This document shows, piece after piece, positions 17,436 to 25,124 of a DNA stretch of 64,000 nt. A program made the translations under genes and the position numbers. Every line of letters begins with the position of its first letter. The stretch's first letter is position 1. The stretch covers positions 1 through 64,000 of the forward strand of contig CAMCHO010000002.1 of NCBI GenBank assembly GCA_945874455.1. Direction: 5' to 3'. The notes beneath the pieces are model-generated. The model had not been told where the DNA came from and did not search any database. It saw only the letters and a program-made list of their open reading frames with translations. This DNA is from Opitutus sp. GAS368 (GTDB taxonomy: Bacteria > Verrucomicrobiota > Verrucomicrobiia > Opitutales > Opitutaceae).

Positions 17436-17544
17436 ATTTTTAACCACGGATGGACACGGATGAACACGGATAAAACGGGATACAAGAATGCAGGGGAGCG
17501 GATTTTGGTGCGGGTCGGGCGGTGTTCAACCGTGGTTAAGAAAT
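17436..17544. repeat. Repeat element with 10-bp units and inverted ends
   Basis: Three imperfect 10-bp units (ACGGATGGAC, ACGGATGAAC, ACGGATAAAA) follow TTTTTAACC at 17436-17475. At 17529-17544 an inverted copy of the outer end appears (ACCGTGGTTAAGAAAT against ATTTTTAACCACGGAT). The whole segment is about 109 bp between two genes and could fold as a long hairpin. I believe similar ACCACGGATGGACACGGATG sequences recur in related genomes (from memory, not checked). Confidence 0.6.
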
Positions 17545-17636
17545 CAGCAGTGGGCGTTATGTTGGGAGACTGGAGGACGGGGAGATCGAGGTGTGGGAGA
17601 AAGAAGAAAGAGAAAGAGGAAAGAGAACGATGGCGG

Positions 17637-18752
17637 TCAGAGCGGGGCGCTGAGGTCGAGCCAGGCGGGGTTTGCGCGGGCGTGGGTGGCGATTTCTTCG
17701 AGGATGGAGGTGGTCGGAGTCGTCGGGCGCCAAGACCAGAGGCGGGCGGCTCTGCCGGAATCGAGGACCATCCACGGAATGTCGAAGGGGCGGGGCTTTG
17801 GGTCGGAGGCGATGGGGTGGGGGCCGAAGGCGGCATCGCACCAATCGGTGAGTTGGCGGAGCGACCGGGCGGAGGCGGAACCGCCGGAGAAATTGGCGAT
17901 GCGCTCGGAGGCGGGGAGTGCGGGCGCGGTGAACTGTTTCGCGAGGAGCGGGGCGAGGTCGCGGGGATGGAGACAATCGCGGACCTGATGCCCGTGGCCA
18001 CCGAAGCCGATGTAGCGGAGCGGGCGTTGGCGGAGGTGGGCGTTCAACCAGTAGGCGAAGATGCCTTGGTCGGCGCGGCCGAATTGACCGGCCCCAGCGA
18101 GGACGCCGCAGCGGTTGATGAAGACGGGGAAGTCGAACGTGGCGCCGTATTCGAGGGCGAGGGATTCGCTGGCGAGTTTGGTGGAGCCGTAGAGGGAGAC
18201 GGGGGCGGCGGTGGAAAATTCCTCGGAGACGCCGGCGGGTGTGAGGCCGGGAGGGAGAGAGGAGAGGGGAAGACGGGGAGACGGGGAGAGGGGGAGAGGG
18301 GGAGCGGGGGAGATGGGGCGGAAGGCGTGGTCGGCGACTTCGACGGGGAGCGAGGCGAGAGGAGGGATGCTGTAGACGCGACTCGTAGAGATGAGGATGA
18401 AGCCGGCGCGGTGAGTTTTGCAGAACTCGAGCATATTCACCGTGCCCCCGAGGTTGTGCTCGATGAGTTGGCGCGAGCTGGTCTGGCCGTCGACGCCGGC
18501 GAGGACGCTGGGGTTGGCGGCGGCGTCGATGACCCAATCGACGGCAGGGAGGGTTTCGAGGTCGCTGGGGGCGCGGAGGTCGCCGTGGAAGAGTTTGACG
18601 CCGATTTTTTTTAGGGCGTCGCGATTCGACTCGCTGCCGGGACGGATGAAATTATCGAAGCCAAAGAGGGAGTGGCCGGCGCCGGATTCGGCGAGCGAGC
18701 GCGCGAGGGTGCTGCCGACAAAGCCGCACACACCGGAGATCAAAATTCGCAT
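17637..18752 (-). CDS. NAD-dependent epimerase/dehydratase (paratose-epimerase-like)
   Basis: 371 residues, extended SDR. Seen: MRILISGVCGFVGSTLARSL (NAD loop), GFDNFIRPGSESNRDAL, AANPSVLAGVDG, NLGGTVNMLEFCK, FILISTSRVYS, intact LYGSTK catalytic pair, and CLHPRDLAPLL. The DNxxRxGSxxN segment and ANPSVLAG are typical of CDP-paratose 2-epimerase (Tyv/RfbE)-like enzymes, so the substrate may be a dideoxy or other nucleotide sugar; the exact reaction is not established. Residues about 145-168 are a P/L/S-rich insert coded by a purine/pyrimidine-biased simple repeat (18249-18316), in a loop between the Ser and Tyr of the active site. Divergent from the methyltransferase at 18893. Confidence 0.85.
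   Translation of the reverse strand: MRILISGVCGFVGSTLARSLAESGAGHSLFGFDNFIRPGSESNRDALKKIGVKLFHGDLRAPSDLETLPAVDWVIDAAANPSVLAGVDGQTSSRQLIEHNLGGTVNMLEFCKTHRAGFILISTSRVYSIPPLASLPVEVADHAFRPISPAPPLPLSPSPRLPLSSLPPGLTPAGVSEEFSTAAPVSLYGSTKLASESLALEYGATFDFPVFINRCGVLAGAGQFGRADQGIFAYWLNAHLRQRPLRYIGFGGHGHQVRDCLHPRDLAPLLAKQFTAPALPASERIANFSGGSASARSLRQLTDWCDAAFGPHPIASDPKPRPFDIPWMVLDSGRAARLWSWRPTTPTTSILEEIATHARANPAWLDLSAPL
18249..18316. repeat. Purine-rich simple repeat within SDR gene
   Basis: A degenerate GGGGAGA-type repeat (plus-strand view) of about 68 bp that keeps the reading frame and codes a P/L/S-rich loop. Similar purine tracts flank the gene on both sides (17590-17632 and 18758-18791). Confidence 0.55.
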
Positions 18753-18757
18753 GGGAT

Positions 18758-18885
18758 GAGTGAAAGGGAGAGTGAGGGTGAAAGTGAAGTGCGGATTGAG
18801 CGGAGAATTGTGGGTTCAAACGCGCGGTGGAGATGCGGCGTGGCAATCTTCACCCTTCCCTTTCCCCGTCACTTTCACTTTCACT
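18758..18885. repeat. Imperfect inverted GA/TC-rich repeat in divergent promoter region
   Basis: Left arm 18758-18791 (GTGAAAGGGAGAGTGAGG and on) is roughly the reverse complement of 18848-18885 (CCGTCACTTTCACTTTCAC). The arms flank the start region between the divergent SDR and methyltransferase genes and could form a cruciform or hairpin leader. Confidence 0.45.
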
Positions 18886-18892
18886 GCTCTGC

Positions 18893-19570
18893 ATGAGTCA
18901 AATCCGCGGGGACTACAAATCGGTGTGGACGGCGCTGTCGGGCAGCAAAGAAGACGCGTACATGGTCGTATCCGGCTATACGGATGAAGAGAAGTTCCAC
19001 GCGGACGCGGAGGACACGCTCTACATTTTGCGGGAGACCACGGGCATCAAGCCGACGGATACGTTTTTGGAGATTGGGTGTGGGGTGGCGCGGGTGGGGC
19101 GGGTGTTGTCGCCGTTTGTGCAGGAGTGGATCGGCTGCGATGTGTCGCCGAATATGATCAAGCTCGCGAATCGCCGATTGCTCGGGCTGACGAATACGCG
19201 GTTGCAGGAAATTTCCGGCTACGATTTGCAGCCGATTCCGGACAACTCGGTCGATGTGGTTTACACGACGGTGGTGTTTATGCACCTCGAAGAATGGGAT
19301 CGTTATACGTATGTGCTCGAGGCGATGCGGGTGCTGAAGCCGGGCGGGCGTTTTTATTGTGACAATGCGAACATCGCGTCGCCGGAAGGGTGGGCGATGT
19401 TTGAGGCGAGCCGCACGCAGTTTCCGCCGCAGAAGCGGCCGGCGCAGATTTCAAAATGTTCCTCGGTGCCAGAGTTCGAGGCGTTTTTCACGCACGCGGG
19501 CTTTGTCGACTGGCAGGTGAAGACGCGGCCGATGTGGGTGTATGGTTGGGGTACGAAGCCGGGAGCGTAG
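18893..19570 (+). CDS. Class I SAM-dependent methyltransferase
   Basis: 225 residues. Motif I is FLEIGCGVARVGRVL; then WIGCDVSPNMIKLAN (ribose-binding acid), VDVVYTTVVFMHLEEWDRY and MRVLKPGGRFYCDNANI. It belongs to the Methyltransf_11/25 type. I start at ATG 18893 (MSQIRGDYKSVWTALSGSK); an in-frame ATG at 18827 would add a low-complexity LSPSLSLSL leader from the inverted repeat. The target is unknown; glycan methylation fits the neighbouring epimerase and glycosyltransferases. The end is 95 bp from the convergent TonB receptor, with a terminator hairpin between them. Confidence 0.85.
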   Translation: MSQIRGDYKSVWTALSGSKEDAYMVVSGYTDEEKFHADAEDTLYILRETTGIKPTDTFLEIGCGVARVGRVLSPFVQEWIGCDVSPNMIKLANRRLLGLTNTRLQEISGYDLQPIPDNSVDVVYTTVVFMHLEEWDRYTYVLEAMRVLKPGGRFYCDNANIASPEGWAMFEASRTQFPPQKRPAQISKCSSVPEFEAFFTHAGFVDWQVKTRPMWVYGWGTKPGA

Positions 19571-19602
19571 TGAGTGGCCGTACGGGGCTCGGGAAAACGG
19601 CA

Positions 19603-19635
19603 TAAAAAAGGCGGAGGCCACGTGGCCTCCGCCTT
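19603..19635 (-). terminator. Strong rho-independent terminator
   Basis: Perfect 14-bp inverted repeat AAGGCGGAGGCCAC/GTGGCCTCCGCCTT with no loop bases in the DNA repeat (a few central pairs open as loop). On the minus strand it is followed by six T residues, so it terminates the TonB receptor ending at 19666. The plus side has no T-run. Confidence 0.88.
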
Positions 19636-19665
19636 GGAGTGATGCGGACTGAGGGCAGCCCGGGA

Positions 19666-22600
19666 TCAGAACTTCAGCGTGTTGCGTAGGATCCAGTTGC
19701 GGGCAGGGGACTGCACGAAAGAGCCCTCGGAGTAGCTCTTGTCGGTCACGTTGTAGAGACCGAAGTTCGAGTGGATCCGGTAGCCGAGGATTTCCCAAGG
19801 ATAGCTGGCCGTGAGATCGAACACGAGGTAGTCGCCGGCTTGATAGCCGCCCGCAAGGGGGTTCCAATCGACCGCACGGGAGACGACCGTTTCGGAGGAA
19901 TAGCGGGCGCCGAGACCCACGGTGGCGCCGCGGCCCTGACCGCCGAAGACGCCATCGGTGAACGTGTATTTTCCGAAGAAGTTAAAGCGGAATTCGGGAA
20001 CGTTTTCGATGCGGGCCTGATAGTAGATGTCCGAGGCGACCTTGCCGGCGGGAGCGAGCGCGTTGTAGGCGGTCGTGCCGGGAGCGGCGCGGGTCTTATC
20101 GTAAACGGTCTTGGCGGTGTAGAGCCAAGAACCGTTGACGACGGCTTGGAAGTTGCGGCGTGGAGTCCAGATGACCTCGGCCTCAGTGCCTTCGATGCGG
20201 TTCTTGAGGTCGGTCGTGCGCCAGCGGAGGAGGCGGGTATTGCGGAACGGCGAGCCCACCGGGAAGAGCTCGGTGCTGAAATTCAGCGGCTCCTCGAGGT
20301 TGGACTGCTTGGCGCCGTCATCGAGCATTTGGTTTTCGCGTTCGCCCCGGAAGATCGAGAGCGTGCCGACGATCTTGCCGTCGAGCTTCGACATCTTGGC
20401 GCCCACTTCCCAATTCATGCCCTCTTCGTTCTTGATCACGTCATACACGCCGCGGCTGCCGAGTAGCGTCTGAAACTGCTGCAAGGAGGTGATGGTCTGG
20501 CCGAGGTAGCGGAAGGACTGGCCCGCGGTGCCGCCAAAGCCGAAGGCACGTGCAGCGTCATACCACTGGGTTTCGTCACCCACGAACAGGCCGCCGACGC
20601 GACCGCTGTTGAACTTGAAGGTCTTCGAGTTGGAGGCGTAGAGGCTGATTTCCTTGGTGAGGGCGAAGGAGAGGCCACCCATCCATGAATCACCCTTTTG
20701 GTCGGTGGAGAGGCCGCGTTGATAGTTAATGGAATGACCCCAGACGTCCTCAGGAAAGGCAGCCGGATTGAGGTGCATATCCGGGAAGTAGATGAACCAC
20801 GGATAATTGTTGGGCTGATACTGACCGCGGGCCCAGCGTTTTTCGCGACGGTAACCGGCGAGCAGGGTCAAGCGATCATCGAGGATCGAGGCCTGATAGT
20901 TCAGGTAGGCCGAGTGCTGTTTGTCCTTGTAACCGTCGAGGGCATTGCGATCCGACTGGTGGTAGACACTGATGTCGGGGTAGATTTCCGCGCCTGGATC
21001 AAAGTTCGAATAGATCTGACGCACAGGCTTGATGTTGCCCGCGCGGTCTTTGATGACCTGATTGAAAGGCACGTTGCCGTGGTTATAGATGCCGACGTTG
21101 GTGCCGCGGTAGTCGGGGTTCGAGGTGGTGTTGCGCGCGCCGGGGAGGAAGGCCCATTGGGCGTCGGTGGCGAGCTGGCCGCCGAGGAACTGCTGGTAGG
21201 GGGTGATGCGTTGGAAGCCGGCGAGGAGTTTGCTCTTAACGCCGAACTTCTCGAACTTGAGGACGGCATCGACGTTGTGCGTTTGGGCATACCGATAATA
21301 ACCGGAGAGATTGCCGGTGCCCATGTTCCAGTTTACACCGTTTGCGTAGGGCTGAAGGATGGCCCCGCCTTGGCCGACGGAATAGTTCTCGGATTTTTCG
21401 TTAAAATAATTGTAGCGGACGTCGAGCCAGCTGAACGGACTGATGTCGGCGGTCAGGGAAAGGTTGTCGATGGTGTTCTGGAAGTTCGCACCACGGCTGG
21501 TGTAATTGAAGGCCTCGTCGAGCACGAACTGGCCAGCGGCGTTGGTGACATAAGCACCACGTTGGACGTTCGTGTAAGCGGGGAGACTGAAGTTCCCCGT
21601 GGCGATGCGCTTGTTGTTGATGTAAGCGCCGTAGGCGAGGGTAGGAGTCGAGGTGCCTTGGACGACGTTGGCCGTGAGGCCGTTGCCGGTGTTGGCCAAG
21701 ATCGTGTTGGCGAGTGTCGCCGTGGACGAACCAAATTGGCCGGTCGCGGCGGCATTTTTCCAGCCGGCGAAATCGCTAAAGATCCAGTCGAAATCGTTCC
21801 AGCTGAACTTCTCGCGGATGAATTCCGCTTCGGCCGTGATCTTGACCTTGCCGGAAGCGAACGGAACGAACGAGAGCGAGGGATTGACGCTGTTGGAACG
21901 ACGGAACTCGAAGCGGCGTTCGCCTTGGGTATCCTCCCAGTTGGCGACAACGCGGAGGGCCGCTTTGTCCGAGAGAATGGCGTTGTGGTCGAGATTCACC
22001 TTCTCGCCCGAATTGTCGTTGATCTGGTGGCTGACCGACGTCGCATTCTTGCCGAAATCGGGGAGTTTGCTGATGTAATTGATTACGCCACCGGGGTAGC
22101 CTTGGCCGAAGAAGACGGCGGCGGGGCCTTTGACGACTTCCACGCGCTCGATGTTCTCGAGGTTGTAGGAGGTGTAGCGGAAAATGCCGTTACGCATCAG
22201 ACTGTTGACGACGAATCCGCGCATCGTGAACGTGCCTTGCGGGGTCGCGGAATTGGCCGGGACACGCATGGCAAACCGGGTGTCGCCCGAGGCGGCCGCC
22301 GAATAGCGGAACAAATCGGTGAGGGACCGGCTGTTGGTGTCGTCGAGGAATTCGCGCGAGATCACCTGCACATTCAGGGGGATCTTCTGGATCTCCATGC
22401 CGATGCGCGTGGCGGTGGCGGAGTTCGTCTTAAGGTAGCCGTAGTCCTTGTCAGAGCGAACCTCGAACGGCGTGAGTGCTTGCACGCCTTCGTCGGTTTT
22501 CAGCGTTGTGGGGGCGTTGGCTGCCGGGGCTTTGGCGGCGGTCGTGGCAGCGGAGGGGGCCGGAGCGGCGGGGGCGGCCTTGCCCTCGAGCTCGGCCAAG

Positions 22601-22761
22601 CGTTTGCGCAGGGCGGCGTTTTCGTCCTGCAGACGACGCATGGAGTCGGCTGATGGCGCTTGGGCAAAGCTCGTACTGGCGGCGAGGGACGCCGCGAGGC
22701 ACAGGCTCACGAGTTTCTTGGCTCGGTCGAGTGAGCTCGACGGATTTGTTGTTGGTATCAT
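19666..22761 (-). CDS. TonB-dependent receptor
   Basis: 1031 residues from ATG 22761. A signal peptide (KKLVSLCLAASLAASTSFAQ) is followed by a short predicted coiled coil (MRRLQDENAALRKRLAELEG), an Ala/Pro-rich spacer, then the TonB box/plug region (LTPFEVRSDKDYGYLKTNS, KIPLNVQVISREFLDD, FTMRGFVVNSLMRNGIFRY, VEVVKGPAAVFFGQGYPGG, VINYISK) as in siderophore-type receptors, and a barrel ending in ...RNTLKF. Such receptors import metal chelates or carbohydrates across the outer membrane. It lies 133 bp downstream of a LacI-type regulator on the same strand, which suggests sugar-controlled expression. The upstream in-frame extension to 22923 is P/R-rich and not used. Confidence 0.93.
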   Translation of the reverse strand: MIPTTNPSSSLDRAKKLVSLCLAASLAASTSFAQAPSADSMRRLQDENAALRKRLAELEGKAAPAAPAPSAATTAAKAPAANAPTTLKTDEGVQALTPFEVRSDKDYGYLKTNSATATRIGMEIQKIPLNVQVISREFLDDTNSRSLTDLFRYSAAASGDTRFAMRVPANSATPQGTFTMRGFVVNSLMRNGIFRYTSYNLENIERVEVVKGPAAVFFGQGYPGGVINYISKLPDFGKNATSVSHQINDNSGEKVNLDHNAILSDKAALRVVANWEDTQGERRFEFRRSNSVNPSLSFVPFASGKVKITAEAEFIREKFSWNDFDWIFSDFAGWKNAAATGQFGSSTATLANTILANTGNGLTANVVQGTSTPTLAYGAYINNKRIATGNFSLPAYTNVQRGAYVTNAAGQFVLDEAFNYTSRGANFQNTIDNLSLTADISPFSWLDVRYNYFNEKSENYSVGQGGAILQPYANGVNWNMGTGNLSGYYRYAQTHNVDAVLKFEKFGVKSKLLAGFQRITPYQQFLGGQLATDAQWAFLPGARNTTSNPDYRGTNVGIYNHGNVPFNQVIKDRAGNIKPVRQIYSNFDPGAEIYPDISVYHQSDRNALDGYKDKQHSAYLNYQASILDDRLTLLAGYRREKRWARGQYQPNNYPWFIYFPDMHLNPAAFPEDVWGHSINYQRGLSTDQKGDSWMGGLSFALTKEISLYASNSKTFKFNSGRVGGLFVGDETQWYDAARAFGFGGTAGQSFRYLGQTITSLQQFQTLLGSRGVYDVIKNEEGMNWEVGAKMSKLDGKIVGTLSIFRGERENQMLDDGAKQSNLEEPLNFSTELFPVGSPFRNTRLLRWRTTDLKNRIEGTEAEVIWTPRRNFQAVVNGSWLYTAKTVYDKTRAAPGTTAYNALAPAGKVASDIYYQARIENVPEFRFNFFGKYTFTDGVFGGQGRGATVGLGARYSSETVVSRAVDWNPLAGGYQAGDYLVFDLTASYPWEILGYRIHSNFGLYNVTDKSYSEGSFVQSPARNWILRNTLKF

Positions 22762-22894
22762 GGTTTTGTGGTGGGGATTTCGGGTTTCCACCGGCGGAGG
22801 CCGGCGGAGGTTAGACCTGAAAAGTGATGGGAAAACGGGGAGGTTGATACAAAGCGTGCGGGTGCAGCGAACTGAAAAATGAGGGGGTGGCGGA

Positions 22895-23932
22895 TCAGGA
22901 CCCGTTCGTGGGTTTGGGCTCAATCAGAGTGGGGGATATCGTGACGCCCACGCGGCCGCTGGCGCCGGGGTTTTCGATGCGCCACATGAGGTGATCGACG
23001 ACCTTGCGCACGAGGGTGGGCAAATTGATGTCCACCGCGGCGGGCAGGTGATCGAGGTTGTGGTAAATTACGGGATTGAAATTGCCGAGGACGGCCTCGA
23101 AGTCGCGGCCGGCTTGTTGGCCAGCCTCGCGCAGGGTGCGAAAGAACGTGCCGCAAAAGTGGTCGACGGGCACGTAGAGGCCGCTGGGACGCGGTTTGGC
23201 GGCGAGGAAGCGGCGGACTAGGGTGTCGCTCTCGCCGTTGGCGTTGTTGATCTCGAGGTAGCTCACGCCGGGGTTGGCATTGCCGAGAATACTGTGGACG
23301 TGGAGACCGATTTCGCCGGCGTGTTGAACGAAAGAGCGCACGCGGCGGGCGATGGCGCTGTAGTCGGGATCGGTGGAAATGACGGCGACGGATTTGTGGC
23401 CGCGGCGCTTGAGATATTGGGCGGCGAGCTGGCCGTTTTCCTCGTTATTGGGTTCGACGAAATCTCCGGGAAACGTGGTCGAGCGGCGCGTCATGAACCA
23501 CACGTGAGGGAGACTGCCGAGGCGGGCGAGGCAGGCGGCGGAGGGCTCCATGCCCTGGATGATGATCCCGTCGAGCTTGGCCTCGGCGAGGCGGCTAGGG
23601 AGCTCGTTAGGCGTATTCGAAAAGAGGACGCTGAGATCGACGCGATAACGGGGATTACCGGACTGGATTTGGAGGAGCTGGTCTTGAAACCAATTGAGGC
23701 TGGGATTGTGGGCTTTGGCCCCGACGAACCAGACGCCGACCCTGCGCAGGTCGGGCTTGCGGGACTTGGGGCCGCGGCGGCGATCGAGCGGGGTGGGGCT
23801 GTAGTTGTGCTGCCGCATCACGGCCTGAATCCGGGCCAGACTCTCGGGGGCCACGATGGCAGGTTGATTGATGGCACGGGAAACCGTGGCCGGGGAGACC
23901 TTCGCTTTTTTGGCGATCTCAGCAATCAACAT
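22895..23932 (-). CDS. LacI-family transcriptional regulator
   Basis: 345 residues. N-terminal helix-turn-helix (IAEIAKKAKVSPATVSRAIN) and hinge helix (LARIQAVMRQHNYSPT), then a periplasmic-binding-protein-like ligand domain (VGVWFVG, LDGIIIQGMEP, AAQYLKRRGHKSVAVIST, PSGLYVPVDHFCGTFFRTL). The ligand domain is less canonical than in LacI (the usual DDxxA segment is VDHFCGT), so the effector is unknown. It is in line with the TonB receptor downstream and a sugar-isomerase-like gene upstream, and probably controls both or the GH78 cluster. Confidence 0.92.
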   Translation of the reverse strand: MLIAEIAKKAKVSPATVSRAINQPAIVAPESLARIQAVMRQHNYSPTPLDRRRGPKSRKPDLRRVGVWFVGAKAHNPSLNWFQDQLLQIQSGNPRYRVDLSVLFSNTPNELPSRLAEAKLDGIIIQGMEPSAACLARLGSLPHVWFMTRRSTTFPGDFVEPNNEENGQLAAQYLKRRGHKSVAVISTDPDYSAIARRVRSFVQHAGEIGLHVHSILGNANPGVSYLEINNANGESDTLVRRFLAAKPRPSGLYVPVDHFCGTFFRTLREAGQQAGRDFEAVLGNFNPVIYHNLDHLPAAVDINLPTLVRKVVDHLMWRIENPGASGRVGVTISPTLIEPKPTNGS

Positions 23933-24168
23933 GGGGTGAGGCAGGGAAGGGGAATGAAACTTTCAGAAGGAGGGATGAAAAGAGATGAAAGGCGTCAAGC
24001 GTTTTGACGGGGTCCTGGCAGCGCGGTTTCTAGGGCGGGAAGAGGGCTGGGACAGGAAAAATTCCGGACAGGAACGGCAGCAGGGCGAGGCGACACCGGT
24101 GGGCGCTCAGTGTCCTGAGCGAGGAGAGCATCGGGTGAAGGCGGGGGGGGGAGGCGCCGCTCCGGGGA

Positions 24169-25017
24169 TCACCGGCGCAACGCGCGTTGCCAGGCTCCGA
24201 GGAGTTCGGTGCGGGCGCGGACGGCGTCGGGCCAGGCGTGGGGATCGGTGCTGACATGGTAGCCGTGGCTCATGCCGAGTTCAGGGCAGACCCAGAGCTC
24301 GTTGCCGGGGCGGGGGCCGGCCAGCCAGCAGGCGAAGAGATCCTCGGCGAACACGAGGTAATCGCGGAATTCCGGGGTGAGCGTGCCGCGACCGTTGGTG
24401 ACGGGCACCTGGCAATGCTGGCTGTTGAAAGGGCGCAGGTGAAACATCTGCGAATGCTGGATGAGCTGCGGCCAGACGAGCAGGCGGGCGGAGTAGTCGG
24501 CCGGCAGCATGTGCTTCGAGACGGCGAAATGGGAGTGATCCCAGGTGACGGGCAGGAGCTCGCCGGTGGCGCGACGATAGAGGCGGGCGATCTCGTCGAA
24601 TTTCTCCGGAGTCTCGGTCGAGGTGTCGCGGTGGGTCTCGATGTGGACGGAGACGCCGAGCTTGCGGGACTCGCGGATGAGTTGCACCGCGACGCGGGCG
24701 GCGGTGGCGGGCGGGGTGTCGTGGTTGAGGAGCTGGATGTTGATGAAACGCACGCCGAGATCGCGCTGGGCGATGAGGCGGGGGACGGCATCGGCGACGC
24801 TCTTGGCGTCGAAGCCGCTCATGAGGCAGAGGCCGAGGCGGTCGGCGACGAGCTTCATCTCCGGGGTGATGAAAGCGCACACGCCGTCGAAGCCGGCGGC
24901 CTTAATGGCGCGGAGTTGGTGGGCGACGGACCACGCGCGCTGGGGGGTGGGCCAGCCGATCAGCGACCACGTAGTCGCGCACATGACGAGGGCGGGGGTG
25001 GGGGCTTTGGTTTTCAT
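24169..25017 (-). CDS. Sugar phosphate isomerase/epimerase-like TIM barrel
   Basis: 282 residues of the xylose-isomerase-like TIM-barrel superfamily (AP_endonuc_2). Seen: QLRAIKAAGFDGVCAFITPE, FINIQLLNHDTPP, GVSVHIETHRDTSTETPEKF (the conserved E and H of the metal site), LPVTWDHSHFAVSKHM (D-x-H), and CPELGMSHGYH (final acid). No signal peptide, so it acts in the cytoplasm. The role is probably isomerisation or epimerisation of a sugar or sugar acid. It is divergent from the GH78 gene (108 bp apart), which supports a shared rhamnoside-type catabolic locus. Confidence 0.8.
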   Translation of the reverse strand: MKTKAPTPALVMCATTWSLIGWPTPQRAWSVAHQLRAIKAAGFDGVCAFITPEMKLVADRLGLCLMSGFDAKSVADAVPRLIAQRDLGVRFINIQLLNHDTPPATAARVAVQLIRESRKLGVSVHIETHRDTSTETPEKFDEIARLYRRATGELLPVTWDHSHFAVSKHMLPADYSARLLVWPQLIQHSQMFHLRPFNSQHCQVPVTNGRGTLTPEFRDYLVFAEDLFACWLAGPRPGNELWVCPELGMSHGYHVSTDPHAWPDAVRARTELLGAWQRALRR

Positions 25018-25124
25018 GAATGAACTGAAAAAACATGAAAACGGTTATTGAATTTCAGGACAGCGCCAGCTTATTCCCGAAGACGCGTCGTCCGGCAGTG
25101 TTGTCGGTGTGGCGCGCCCTGAGT

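Noticed and set aside
17436..17475. CRISPR-like array
   Set aside because: Units are 10 bp, directly adjacent and only three in number, with no spacers and no cas genes in the window.
14406..18614. 1402-codon open frame on the plus strand
   Set aside because: Antisense to the TonB receptor, glycosyltransferase and SDR genes; acidic, G/E/A-rich composition typical of GC-rich shadow frames, with no domain.
20698..22653. 651-codon open frame on the plus strand
   Set aside because: Opposite the TonB receptor on the minus strand; V/G/E-rich shadow.
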